Shown piece by piece: positions 1 through 8,868 of a stretch of 64,000 bases of DNA. The stretch lies in NCBI RefSeq assembly GCF_014207905.1, contig NZ_JACHLB010000001.1, forward strand, positions 932,723-996,722, read 5' to 3'. The position numbers and the translations under genes are program-made. A model generated the notes under the pieces. It was not told the origin of the DNA. It saw nothing but the letters and a program-made list of their open reading frames with translations, and ran no database searches. This DNA comes from Flavobacterium notoginsengisoli. Lineage in GTDB: Bacteria; Bacteroidota; Bacteroidia; Flavobacteriales; Flavobacteriaceae. Each line of letters starts with the position of its first letter. Positions within the stretch are counted from its first letter, which is position 1.

Positions 1-1227
1 TCCGGTTGCAATGGGTTTTTCTAGATTGTTGATAATTGCCTGCTGAATTTGAAGCGGAATGGTTTCGTATTCAGCTTTAAAGTGCGTCAGAACGATTGCT
101 GAATTTGGATCATTAAACCCTTTTTCGGGTTTAAAATTATTCGTAAAAATGCCTTTGAAACTGCAATTCGTAAACAAACCATCAGGAATTGTCAATTCAT
201 TATTTCTAATATCGGCTTGAACCACAATCTTCGGATCGCCTTCTACATTCAAATCTCCTTTAATGTCACAATTAACTTCAATTGGTTTTTTTAAATCGAA
301 CTGATTGAGTTTGGAACTAATATTTGCCGACAATAAATTGGAAGCATTTCGCCATAAAATATTGCTTTCGATGTTAATTCCGAAAAGCGAATTTTGTTTT
401 CCGATATTAAAGAAAGCTACAATATCAAAAGCGTCAGAACCAATTTTAAGTTTTTGGGTTTTAATGTCAATTTTTTGAGAGGCTTCAGAATAGGAAATGT
501 CAAAATTACCTTCCAGCATTTTTTCTTTTGCAAAACTTCCGTGAACGGTATTAAAGGCGAGACTATTTATTTTGGTTTTCAGATACAAATTTGTATTCCA
601 ATTGTCATCATCATAATCTACTTTTGAATCTAAAGAAGCGACATCAAAATCAAATAATTTATGTCCCAAATGATTGTCAATAATTACATGAACATTGCTG
701 AGGTTTATTTGATCAATCGTAGTTTCTGGTTTTTCTTTATTGCTTGCTGTTTTTTTCTTTTTGGGCTTAAAGATGTTTACGTTCGAATAGCCGTTTTCGG
801 CTTTATAAATGTAAATCTGCGCGTCATTAATGACTATTTTATGAATGTTGATTTCCTTTTGCAATAAACTCCAGATATTTAATCTTGCTTCAATTTCGTT
901 GGCTTTCAATAAAGTATGTTTATGAATTGGCCATTGATTGTCTTTTACTTCTACATCTTTCAAAGCCAAAGTGAAATTCGGAAAACCGGTTAAAAATTTA
1001 TAATGAAAGTCAGTAATATGAAATTTACCATTTATATTTTCATTGATTTTATGATTGACTTTTGCAATAATTTCTGCTTTATTTTGGTTGAAATAAATTG
1101 ACAAAGCTCCGCAGGCGATTAAAAGAATTCCAATTAATCCGAGAATGAAGAATCCAAAACGTTTGGCATACTTTTTAAAAGAATCAGATTGCAAAAAGTT
1201 TTTTATATGAAGTAAAGTTTGCTGCAT
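1..1227 (-). CDS. AsmA-like outer-membrane biogenesis protein, C-terminal part missing
   Basis: An open frame of 409 codons runs from an ATG at 1227 to the left edge of the window without a stop. The N terminus is short and basic, followed by one hydrophobic segment (about residues 22-42, FFILGLIGILLIACGAL), and then by beta-rich sequence with recurring phrases such as LALKDVEVKD and INLSNVHV. That layout is typical of AsmA/DUF748-type proteins, which are inner-membrane anchored and extend through the periplasm, where they are linked to outer-membrane and lipid homeostasis. Bacteroidota members are usually about 800-900 residues, so roughly half is visible. It is transcribed away from trxA. 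The AsmA assignment rests on overall architecture, not on a catalytic motif. Confidence 0.7.
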   Translation of the reverse strand, partial: MQQTLLHIKNFLQSDSFKKYAKRFGFFILGLIGILLIACGALSIYFNQNKAEIIAKVNHKINENINGKFHITDFHYKFLTGFPNFTLALKDVEVKDNQWPIHKHTLLKANEIEARLNIWSLLQKEINIHKIVINDAQIYIYKAENGYSNVNIFKPKKKKTASNKEKPETTIDQINLSNVHVIIDNHLGHKLFDFDVASLDSKVDYDDDNWNTNLYLKTKINSLAFNTVHGSFAKEKMLEGNFDISYSEASQKIDIKTQKLKIGSDAFDIVAFFNIGKQNSLFGINIESNILWRNASNLLSANISSKLNQFDLKKPIEVNCDIKGDLNVEGDPKIVVQADIRNNELTIPDGLFTNCSFKGIFTNNFKPEKGFNDPNSAIVLTHFKAEYETIPLQIQQAIINNLEKPIATG

Positions 1228-1391
1228 TAGGATTAATTTTTTGGAGTATTAAAGATACTACAAAAAAGATTAACATATTATTGGGTTGGTTTTCAATTGA
1301 ATAAGTTGTAATTTCAGTAAACAATTATCATCTATTTAGTTGATAATTAATGACAATACATTTATAATGAAAACTAATTTAGTAATCGTGT

Positions 1392-1418
1392 TTGATTTGT
1401 TTTAAATTTTTAAATTTG
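1392..1418 (+). promoter_or_regulatory. candidate promoter of trxA
   Basis: TAAATTTG at 1411-1418 matches the Bacteroidota -7 box TAnnTTTG; a TTG lies at 1392-1394, a spacer of 16 that is slightly short. The box is 52 bases before the trxA start codon. Confidence 0.45.
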
Positions 1419-1470
1419 TACTGTAGTTTGAAAGTTAAACATTCAAACATAATTTTAATCTTAATATATT

Positions 1471-1788
1471 ATGGCATTAGCAATAACAGATGCTACTTTT
1501 GATGAAGTAGTTTTAAAATCAGATAAACCAGTAATGGTAGATTTTTGGGCAGCATGGTGTGGTCCTTGTAGAATGGTTGGTCCAATCATTGACCAATTAA
1601 GCGAAGAGTATGCTGGTAAAGTAGTTGTTGGTAAAGTAGATGTAGATGCTAACCAAGAATTTGCTGCAAAATATGGTGTGCGTAACATACCAACCGTTTT
1701 GGTGTTTCAAAATGGTGAAGTAGTAGGAAAACAAGTAGGAGTAGCTCCGAAACAAGCCTACGCAGATAGTTTAGACGCTTTATTGTAA
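1471..1788 (+). CDS. trxA: thioredoxin
   Basis: This 105-residue protein is a complete classical thioredoxin. The redox site W29-C-G-P-C33 is intact, the preceding strand reads VMVDFWAAW, and the cis-proline is at P74 in the NIPTVLVF segment. There is no signal peptide, so it acts in the cytoplasm, reducing protein disulfides with electrons from thioredoxin reductase. Length equals the family norm. It is a single-gene unit with its own candidate promoter and a downstream hairpin terminator. The neighbouring AsmA-like gene diverges from it. Confidence 0.97.
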   Translation: MALAITDATFDEVVLKSDKPVMVDFWAAWCGPCRMVGPIIDQLSEEYAGKVVVGKVDVDANQEFAAKYGVRNIPTVLVFQNGEVVGKQVGVAPKQAYADSLDALL

Positions 1789-1810
1789 TCTCAGATTACG
1801 ATTGATATAA

Positions 1811-1840
1811 AAGAGGTTTGGCGAAAGTCAAACCTTTTTT
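1811..1840 (+). terminator. trxA terminator
   Basis: Stem AGGTTTG / CAAACCT (1814-1820 and 1829-1835), eight-base loop, then a T run. It lies 23 bases after the trxA stop. Confidence 0.8.
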
Positions 1841-1854
1841 ATTGGATTTTTTTC

Positions 1855-1959
1855 TGCCACTAATTTCACAAATTGGCACTAATTTTTATCAACAAAAGCA
1901 GAAACGGAATCTATTAATTTCACAAATTTAATTCGTGAAAATTCGTGAAATTTGTGGCA
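1855..1959. repeat. imperfect palindrome, TTCGTGAAAT/GCCAC family
   Basis: The ends are inverted: TGCCACTAATTTCACAAATT on the left and AATTCGTGAAATTTGTGGCA on the right. The right arm resembles the element copies at 58.9 kb and 59.7 kb (AATTCGTGAATTCGTGGC). It ends four bases from the stop codon of the kinase gene. Confidence 0.7.
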
Positions 1960-1963
1960 ACTT

Positions 1964-4042
1964 TTATTCAAAAATAATAGTAAAAGTAGCGCCGGCATCT
2001 GGTTTTGAACAAACTTTAATTTTGCAATTAATTGCTGTTGCCAAATCACGAATTAAATGCAAACCCAAACCAGATTTGATTCCGATAACTTGAGATTCGT
2101 CGTACAAGGCTTTGAATTTTTCTTGCGTTCCGCCCGGGCCGTTATCGGTAATAGAAAGATAATTGATCTGATTTTCCTGCCAAGCTTTCCAGACGATTTT
2201 AGCATTTGGAGTTTTGTCTAAAGCTTTTATCGCGTTTCCGGTAAGGTTTCTCATAATAGTTTTCAGATAATTTTCGTCTGTTTCTAAAATGATATTTTCT
2301 GGATTTTCAAAAACAATTTCGATATTTTCAATGTTAGAAAAATGTTTTTCTGTTTCTTCAAACAAAATGGCAATTACTGTTTTTCTAAACTGAGGTTTAA
2401 AATTTTCCATTTGCCCTTTGCTCCAAAGCAGAATATCTTCCATAGAAGACAATAAATTTTCGGCTCCAGTTGTAATTTTATTTTGCATTCTGAGCGCCGT
2501 TTCTTCGTCAATCAATTCGGGATTTTCTTTTTGAAGATGCAGAAAATGAATCAGATTTGAAATCGGACTTCTTAAATCATGGTTTAAAATACTAAAAAAT
2601 CGAGCTTTAATTTTATTGGCTTCATCCAACTCTTTATTCAAAGCCTGAAGTTTCAAATTGGTCTTTTTTCTGTTTCGGCTTTGGTTCATCAATAATAATC
2701 CGATTATGCAAACCAAAGCAATTCCAGAAATTAAGAAAATACGTTGTTGTTTGGCTTCTTCGATTTGAATATTTTTAATGGCATTTTCAGTCGAAAGATT
2801 CTTGATTTCCTGTTGTTTGGTTTTGTTCTGATAACGAGCTTCTGCATTTGCAATACTTTGATTAGCAGATTGCTCCATTACTTCGTCATTATGTTCGCTG
2901 TAAATTTCGTTATAATAATAAGCTTCTTTCCATTGTCCAAGCGCGGCGTAACTTTGAGAAAGCTTTTTGTTGATGGTTACAAAAGATTCTTTATCGTAAG
3001 TTAAAGCATTTAAAGAAGCTTTTTTTAAGGTTTCAATCGCTTTTTTATATTCTCCTTTTTGGTATAAAACTTTTCCCATTGCAGTCTCGGCCTCCATCAA
3101 AATCTCGTCGTCAGTCGATTTTTTTCCTAGAGAAACGGCTTTTTGGGCATACATAAACGCTTTGTCAGTTTGCTTTTGATTGATGTAGTATTCTGATAAA
3201 CTTCTATTGGCGAAACTTAAATTTAAAAATAAAGAATCCTTTTTTGAAGGATAAGTATAAACCAGTTTGTAATATTTTTTAATACTGTCTAGGTTTCTTA
3301 AAGGAACAAAACATTGCAAATAATAATTACACAAAAAAGCGCTCACATAAGGCGAAGTTTTTACATGAGGTTTGGCATAATTTAGATATTCGATTGCTTT
3401 ATTATATTGCTTCATTTTGGCGTAAGCAGAACCAATTTGGCAATATGAAATTCCTATATTTTCAACATTAGCAATATCTTTCGGAAGCTGTTTTTTATAA
3501 TTGATCGCAGCTAATTGATAATCAATAAAAGTTTCATAATCAGCGTGATCTAAATAATATTCGCCAAGACTTCCGTTAAGAATAGATTGTGCGTAATTGT
3601 TTTTAGTGGTATCAAGAATTTTTTTGATGTAAATAATCAGATTATCACGCTTTTTAATTTCGTTCAGCGAATAATACATATAATTTAGCCTCATGCAATT
3701 TGAGGTTATATTCTTGAGATGATTTGCTTTTTGAGCGTAAGTAAGAGAGGTTTCGTAGTTTTTTACTGCTTTTTGATATTGATTATTATTGAATTCATAC
3801 CCAAAACCTTTTAAAAAATAGAACTTTGAGATGTATGCAGATTTATTTTCTGCAATCGAAATTCCTTTATCTGAAGCATTAATAAGTTTGACGTATTCAT
3901 CGCCATTTAGAAGCTCATTGCAATATTTCAGCCAGACTTTGAGTTTTTCGTCTACTGTTTTATAACGCGCCAAATTGGGTTCCTGCTGAGCAAAAGCATT
4001 GCAACTAATAAGAAGTAAAAGCAGGAACTTTAGATTTCTCAT
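1964..4042 (-). CDS. TPR-containing sensor histidine kinase
   Basis: A 692-residue protein starts with a signal sequence (MRNLKFLLLLLISCNAFA). About residues 60-390 are helical TPR-like repeats (for example YQKAVKNYETSLTYAQ and YNKAIEYLNYAK), predicted to be periplasmic. A coiled-coil linker follows, then one membrane segment (about 435-453) and a cytoplasmic kinase core. The phospho-acceptor is H488 in ILNHDLRSP; N box (RNLTGNAIKAL), G1 (ITDNGPGG) and G2 (SGLGLHLI) boxes are present. It overlaps the upstream response regulator by four bases (ATGA), so the pair is translationally coupled and almost certainly forms one signalling system. The signal sensed is not evident. No DNA-binding domain is fused, unlike hybrid two-component systems of the phylum. 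Confidence 0.9.
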   Translation of the reverse strand: MRNLKFLLLLLISCNAFAQQEPNLARYKTVDEKLKVWLKYCNELLNGDEYVKLINASDKGISIAENKSAYISKFYFLKGFGYEFNNNQYQKAVKNYETSLTYAQKANHLKNITSNCMRLNYMYYSLNEIKKRDNLIIYIKKILDTTKNNYAQSILNGSLGEYYLDHADYETFIDYQLAAINYKKQLPKDIANVENIGISYCQIGSAYAKMKQYNKAIEYLNYAKPHVKTSPYVSAFLCNYYLQCFVPLRNLDSIKKYYKLVYTYPSKKDSLFLNLSFANRSLSEYYINQKQTDKAFMYAQKAVSLGKKSTDDEILMEAETAMGKVLYQKGEYKKAIETLKKASLNALTYDKESFVTINKKLSQSYAALGQWKEAYYYNEIYSEHNDEVMEQSANQSIANAEARYQNKTKQQEIKNLSTENAIKNIQIEEAKQQRIFLISGIALVCIIGLLLMNQSRNRKKTNLKLQALNKELDEANKIKARFFSILNHDLRSPISNLIHFLHLQKENPELIDEETALRMQNKITTGAENLLSSMEDILLWSKGQMENFKPQFRKTVIAILFEETEKHFSNIENIEIVFENPENIILETDENYLKTIMRNLTGNAIKALDKTPNAKIVWKAWQENQINYLSITDNGPGGTQEKFKALYDESQVIGIKSGLGLHLIRDLATAINCKIKVCSKPDAGATFTIIFE

Positions 4043-4743
4043 GCCATCAGATTTAAGTTCTCTTTGTAGCTTCTTCCAATCGGAATGACGGCATTATTAT
4101 TCAAAATTATTTCGCTCGAATTTATCTTTTGAACGTATTGTTTTTGAACGGCATAACTTCTGTGAATACGTATAAAAGACTGAAAATGATCTTCTTTTAA
4201 TAAATTTCCAATACTAGAAAGCACACAATGCCTCTTTCGGTCTGTAACTACCAAAGTATAATCTTTTAAAGCTTCGAGATATAAAATTTCATGAAGTTTA
4301 ACTTTCGTTTGCTCGTGTCCTTCTTTAATATAAATAGTATCGCCACCAATGCTAGCTTCAAACAGAGAAGCTTTTAGTTTGATTTCCATAAATTCCTCAA
4401 TACGATTTATAGTTTGTGTAAAACGATCCAGTTTCAAAGGTTTTACAATAAAATCTAAGGTTTCGATTTGAAAACTTTCTACTGCATGTTCTGGATGAGC
4501 AGTTATAAAAACACAAACGGGAACATCTAAAGCTTGTTTTCTAAATTCAATTCCGTTTAAACCAGGCATATCGATATCTAAAAACAAGATGTCGATTTTT
4601 TCTTTTTCTAAAAAAGGAACAGCATCTTCTGCCGACTCAAAAACGCCTACAATATCTAAAACAGGAAATTTCTTGGCATAAGAAACCGCTGTTAGTCTGT
4701 CTATTTCATCATCGTCAATTATAACGCAAGTATATTTCTTCAT
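4039..4743 (-). CDS. LytTR-family response regulator
   Basis: The 234-residue protein has a receiver domain (about 1-120) with the acidic pocket DDD at 10-12, a phospho-acceptor Asp in LFLDIDMPG (about D56) and the conserved lysine in DFIVKPLK. A LytTR DNA-binding domain follows (about 140-234; IHRSYAVQKQYVQKI and IPIGRSYKENL are characteristic). It is the partner of the coupled TPR kinase. LytTR regulators bind direct repeats near promoters; I could not assign a target, although the divergent lipoprotein gene at 4963 is a reasonable candidate by position. A -7 box sits 16 bases before its start codon. Confidence 0.95.
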   Translation of the reverse strand: MKKYTCVIIDDDEIDRLTAVSYAKKFPVLDIVGVFESAEDAVPFLEKEKIDILFLDIDMPGLNGIEFRKQALDVPVCVFITAHPEHAVESFQIETLDFIVKPLKLDRFTQTINRIEEFMEIKLKASLFEASIGGDTIYIKEGHEQTKVKLHEILYLEALKDYTLVVTDRKRHCVLSSIGNLLKEDHFQSFIRIHRSYAVQKQYVQKINSSEIILNNNAVIPIGRSYKENLNLMA

Positions 4744-4759
4744 CCAAAAATGATTTTTT

Positions 4760-4767
4760 CAAATATA
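4760..4767 (-). promoter_or_regulatory. candidate -7 box of the two-component operon
   Basis: On the minus strand this reads TATATTTG, a match to TAnnTTTG, 16 bases before the regulator's ATG. No good TTG element is seen at the expected distance. Confidence 0.45.
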
Positions 4768-4962
4768 AAAAAGCAAAAAAATGGTTGTCTGTCTATTTAA
4801 AATGCTGTTCGTCTATTAGCGATTTTTTGCCAGAATTTATTCCGACAACTTTGTCATGTAATTCAATCACAAGGAAAGAAACAGCCTTATTGATAATTGC
4901 AAAAATAATGTTATTGAATTAAATAAGAACCATTTGACCAATTTTTTAAGACTAGAATTATT

Positions 4963-5502
4963 ATGAAAACTATTAAAGCCTTTTTTTCAATTTTTTTACT
5001 TGCAATTAGTACTATTTCATGCAGTGGCGATGACGGAGCTAACGGAGCTGATGGAACTAATGGAGCCGACGGTGCGCCAGGAACAGCAAATGTTATTTAC
5101 AGTGCTTGGATGACTGCGCCAGCAGCAGTTGCAGAAACTGTAGACGGAACTTCGGGATTATCAACTTCTATTAATGCTCCAGAACTATCAGCAGATATTT
5201 TAGCAAAAGGAACAATACTCGTTTATATGTCTTTTGGAGGTGGAACTTATACACTTCCATATACATCAACAGCAGGAGGATCTGTAAATACTATTACAGC
5301 TATTTCAAGTGTACAGAAAATCAAATTATTTAGATTTAAACATGCTGCAGACGGTACAACAGTTTCTCTGCCAACAACTCTTAATTGGCGATATATCCTG
5401 ATTCCAGGCGGTAAAGCAGCAGCAACAGCAAAGACAGCAAAACTGGATTATTCAAAAATGAGCTATGAAGAAGTTTGTTCACGTTTTAATATTCAGCCGT
5501 AA
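4963..5502 (+). CDS. lipoprotein with a short collagen-like Gly-X-Y tract
   Basis: The 179-residue protein has a lipoprotein signal ending in ISTISC, with C20 as the lipidated residue, followed by SGDD, the acidic type of lipoprotein start linked to surface export in Bacteroidota. Residues about 25-41 form five to six Gly-X-Y triplets (GANGADGTNGADGAPG), resembling a collagen-like stalk. The rest is Ser/Thr/Ala-rich beta sequence with no family I recognise. It precedes a second lipoprotein gene by 47 bases and diverges from the two-component operon. Such Gly-X-Y starts followed by a small C-terminal domain are common in flavobacterial lipoproteins; the function is unknown. Confidence 0.85.
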   Translation: MKTIKAFFSIFLLAISTISCSGDDGANGADGTNGADGAPGTANVIYSAWMTAPAAVAETVDGTSGLSTSINAPELSADILAKGTILVYMSFGGGTYTLPYTSTAGGSVNTITAISSVQKIKLFRFKHAADGTTVSLPTTLNWRYILIPGGKAAATAKTAKLDYSKMSYEEVCSRFNIQP

Positions 5503-5549
5503 TTTCTAAAACAACCAATCTTAACCAAATAAAACTAAAATTTTACATC

Positions 5550-6128
5550 ATGAAAAAGTTTAAAACCATTTTCGCCATTTTATTGACTGCTATTTTAGCA
5601 ATTTCTTGCAGCAGTGATAAAGACGATAAACCAACATATAAAACCGAAAACCCATTAGAAGCTTATTACACAGCAACAGGTTTTACTACAGTAAGTAATT
5701 TTATCAACTCTGGAGATTACGAATTCGGATTGGTATTTACGCCAACAGTTAAAGGAAAAATAAAAGCAATTACCTTGAAACTTCCAGCAACAAACCCATC
5801 TGTACGTATTACGATTTGGGACTATACTGCGAAATCTGTATTGCGATCTGAGACTTTAAACGTTGCAACTGCAGATGTACAAGTTTCTAAAGAAATTAGC
5901 GAATTGCTTTTAGATAAAGACAAAAAATACATGATTACCATGAACTCAAATGATTGGTACAAAAAAAACAAAGCAGATCTTACCAATGCAACATATCCAA
6001 TTGTTGCAGGAAACATTACGATTAATGAGTATAGATGGATTTCTGGAACAGGGCAAATTTTCCCAACCAATGTTTCATCAAATTACAATGCAGGAGATTT
6101 AAGCTTTGATTTTCAACAAACTGAATAA
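5550..6128 (+). CDS. lipoprotein with DUF4082-like domain
   Basis: The 192-residue protein has a lipoprotein signal with C20 (ILAISC) followed by SSDKDD. The mature part resembles DUF4082-type jelly-roll domains: phrases such as YEFGLVFTPTVKGKIKAITLKLPA, about properties of an extracellular beta sandwich, and a conserved W in IRITIWD-like sequence at VRITIWDY. This is a fold-level resemblance. It probably forms an operon with the preceding lipoprotein (47-base gap) and is followed by two hairpin terminators. It is likely exposed on the cell surface. No catalytic residues are evident. Confidence 0.75.
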   Translation: MKKFKTIFAILLTAILAISCSSDKDDKPTYKTENPLEAYYTATGFTTVSNFINSGDYEFGLVFTPTVKGKIKAITLKLPATNPSVRITIWDYTAKSVLRSETLNVATADVQVSKEISELLLDKDKKYMITMNSNDWYKKNKADLTNATYPIVAGNITINEYRWISGTGQIFPTNVSSNYNAGDLSFDFQQTE

Positions 6129-6161
6129 TTCTTTTTTTGGATAGCTTTGAATTAGTAAAGG

Positions 6162-6190
6162 AAAAGGTTTGACAACAGTCAGGCCTTTTT
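6162..6190 (+). terminator. terminator after lipoprotein operon
   Basis: Stem AAAAGGTTTGAC / GTCAGGCCTTTTT with a four-base loop and trailing T run, about 35 bases after the stop codon. Confidence 0.7.
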
Positions 6191-6219
6191 CGTTTAAATT
6201 GTAGCGTCGTTTTTTTTGA

Positions 6220-6256
6220 GACTCAATAGGTTTTTAAAGCCTGTTGGGTCTTTTTT
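6220..6256 (+). terminator. second hairpin before the aminopeptidase gene
   Basis: GACTCAATAGG and CCTGTTGGGTC form an 11-bp stem with two mismatches, nine-base loop and six Ts. It lies 45 bases before the next start codon and could act as attenuator or backup terminator. Confidence 0.6.
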
Positions 6257-6300
6257 GGAACTTATTTTTTATTTTTAACGAATCTTATATCCCTTAAAAA

Positions 6301-8868
6301 ATGAAAATTTTCTACAGCCTGATTTGTTTTATAATGTTGATGCCAATTGGTTTTTCTCAATCAAAAGAAAATGTTTTACTAGAAAGCGGTGTTTCCGAGA
6401 AGCTGGCTCAATTTCGTAAAAAACAAATTTCAGATCTACAATACACTCTATTCTTCGAAATTCCGAATCAGAAAGCGGAAAACATCAATTCTCAATTATT
6501 CGTCAATCTGAATTTATCCGATTTAAGTCAACCTTTAATTTTCGATTTTAAAGAGAAAACTTCCAACATAAAAACGGTTGCAGCAAACGGAAAAAAGCTT
6601 GCTGTTGTTCATGAAAACGGACATATTGTAATTCCGGTTTCGGCTTTGGTTTCAGGAAAAAATACGATTTCTATTTCTTTTATTGCCGGTAATTTATCCT
6701 TAAATAGAAATGATGATTTCCTTTATACTTTATTAGTTCCGGATCGCGCAAGCACTTTATTTCCATGCTTTGATCAGCCTAATTTAAAAGCAACTTACAA
6801 ACTCAGGCTTTCTGTGCCAAAAGATTGGTCGGTTTTGGCTGGAGCCGATGTGGTAGAGAAATTGGATAAAGGAGATTTTACAGCTTATACTTTTGGAGAA
6901 TCAGACAAAATGAGTACCTATTTGTTTTCTTTTGTAGCAGGAAAATTCAAAAGCACGACTCAAAAACCAGGTTTAGAAATGACGATGCTGTATCGTGAAA
7001 ATAGTCCGGAGAAATTTCGCGTAAGCGCTGATACTATTTTCAATTTACATCAGCAGTCTTTAGATTTTTTAGAAAAATATACCAATTATAAATTCCCATT
7101 TCAGAAACTGGATTTCGCTTCAATTCCTGTTTTTCAATATGGCGGAATGGAACATGTCGGTGCGATTCAGTACAGAGAATCTACTTTGTTTTTGGACAAC
7201 AGTGCAACCGATACCGAGAAATTAAACCGCGCCAAACTCATCGCTCACGAAACCTCGCACATGTGGTTTGGCGATTTGGTAACCATGAAATGGTTTGATG
7301 ACGTTTGGATGAAAGAGGTTTTTGCCAACTTTATGGCCGATAAAATCATGAATCCGATTTTCCCGAAAGTCAATCACAATCTGCAGTTTTTTACCGCGCA
7401 TTATCCTAGCGCTTACGCGGAAGATCGATCTTTGGGAACGCATCCGATTAAACAGCATTTGGCGAATTTAAAAAATGCAGGTTCGCTTTACGGGGCTATT
7501 ATTTACAACAAAGCACCAATTATGATGCGTCAGTTAGAAGCTTCAATGGGAAAGGTAGCTTTCCAGAAAGGAATTCAAAACTACATTCAGAAATATGCCA
7601 ATGATAATGCGGATTGGAATAATCTCGTAGAACTTTTGGATGCCGAAACACCGTTGGACATGAAAAAATGGAGCGATGTGTGGGTAAACAAATCAGGAAG
7701 AGCCATTTTTACAGATCAAATAGAATATGATTCTAAAAATAAAATCAAGAAGTTTGAAATTGCACAGCAAGCAGAAGACAAATCAGGTAATATCTGGCCC
7801 CAGGTTTTTCAGATTGGTTTAGTTTATGCTAAAGAGGTGAAGATTTTATCGGTCAATATTAATGACAAAAATACGGTTGTAAAAGAAGCCATCGGACTTG
7901 AGAAACCAATTGCTGTGGTTTACAATTATAATGGTTTTGGATACGGAGTTTTTCCGCTTGACGGGAATAATTTGAATTATATAGCATCTTTGAAAGATGA
8001 AATGGCCAGAGCTTCAAGCTACAGTAATCTTTACGAAAATACTTTGATTGGAAATGTAACTCCAAAGCAGGCTTTTGATGGTTTTTTAAAGGCAATTGAA
8101 ACAGAGCAGAACGAATTGGTTTTGAGAATTGCTTCGAATAGTCTGAATACCATTTATTGGAGATTCTTCACCGAAAAACAGCAAAATAAAGTTCAGAAAC
8201 AGCTTGAAGGAGTTTTAAATGAACGTCTTCAAGCGAATTTATCGGCTAATATTAAAAAGACATTATTCGGATTATTTAGTTCGATTGCGTATTCTAATTC
8301 GGCAAAAGGCAGTTTGTACAAAGTTTGGAACAGAGAAATTTCGATTCCGAATTTGAAATTAAACGAAGACGATTATACCAATATGGCGATGAATCTGGCG
8401 ATTTTCAACCATCCAAAAGCAGATGAGATTTTGGAGAAAACCAGAACATCTTTTACAAATCCGGATAAACAAAAGCGTTTTGAATTTTTGCTTCCTTCTT
8501 TGTCAAAAGACGAATCGGTTCGATCTGCGTTTATGGAATCTTTAAAAGACGATGCAAATCGTGAAAAAGAATCGTGGGTTTCTGTTGGATTGGCCAATAT
8601 TCATCATCCGCTTCGTCAGGAAAGTGCACAACAATATATTAGATTTTCATTAGATTTGGTAGAAGAAATTCAGCGCACCGGAGATATTTTCTTCCCGAAA
8701 GACTGGCTGGATAATACGGTTGGAAGATATTCGTCTAAATTTGCTTTTGATGAAGTGCAGCAATTCTTAAAAGAAAATCCTAATTTTAGTCCGATCTTGA
8801 AACGCAAATTATTCATGGCGACAGATTTGCTTTATAAAGCACAAAATATTAAAAAAGAAACCGAATGA
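6301..8868 (+). CDS. M1-family zinc aminopeptidase
   Basis: This 855-residue protein has a signal peptide (to about residue 19, PIGFSQ) and an M1 (gluzincin) core. The zinc site H316-E-T-S-H320 is followed 19 residues later by E339 (MKEVFANF), as in HExxH-x18-E. The substrate-binding GxMEN motif reads GGMEHVGAI, with His in place of the usual Asn, and the exit motif NEGFA is altered to KEVFA. The family removes N-terminal residues from peptides; export suggests a periplasmic or surface role in peptide use. Its stop overlaps the start of the DUF58 gene (ATGA), so the two are co-translated. The altered exopeptidase motif residue could change N-terminal recognition. Confidence 0.93.
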   Translation: MKIFYSLICFIMLMPIGFSQSKENVLLESGVSEKLAQFRKKQISDLQYTLFFEIPNQKAENINSQLFVNLNLSDLSQPLIFDFKEKTSNIKTVAANGKKLAVVHENGHIVIPVSALVSGKNTISISFIAGNLSLNRNDDFLYTLLVPDRASTLFPCFDQPNLKATYKLRLSVPKDWSVLAGADVVEKLDKGDFTAYTFGESDKMSTYLFSFVAGKFKSTTQKPGLEMTMLYRENSPEKFRVSADTIFNLHQQSLDFLEKYTNYKFPFQKLDFASIPVFQYGGMEHVGAIQYRESTLFLDNSATDTEKLNRAKLIAHETSHMWFGDLVTMKWFDDVWMKEVFANFMADKIMNPIFPKVNHNLQFFTAHYPSAYAEDRSLGTHPIKQHLANLKNAGSLYGAIIYNKAPIMMRQLEASMGKVAFQKGIQNYIQKYANDNADWNNLVELLDAETPLDMKKWSDVWVNKSGRAIFTDQIEYDSKNKIKKFEIAQQAEDKSGNIWPQVFQIGLVYAKEVKILSVNINDKNTVVKEAIGLEKPIAVVYNYNGFGYGVFPLDGNNLNYIASLKDEMARASSYSNLYENTLIGNVTPKQAFDGFLKAIETEQNELVLRIASNSLNTIYWRFFTEKQQNKVQKQLEGVLNERLQANLSANIKKTLFGLFSSIAYSNSAKGSLYKVWNREISIPNLKLNEDDYTNMAMNLAIFNHPKADEILEKTRTSFTNPDKQKRFEFLLPSLSKDESVRSAFMESLKDDANREKESWVSVGLANIHHPLRQESAQQYIRFSLDLVEEIQRTGDIFFPKDWLDNTVGRYSSKFAFDEVQQFLKENPNFSPILKRKLFMATDLLYKAQNIKKETE

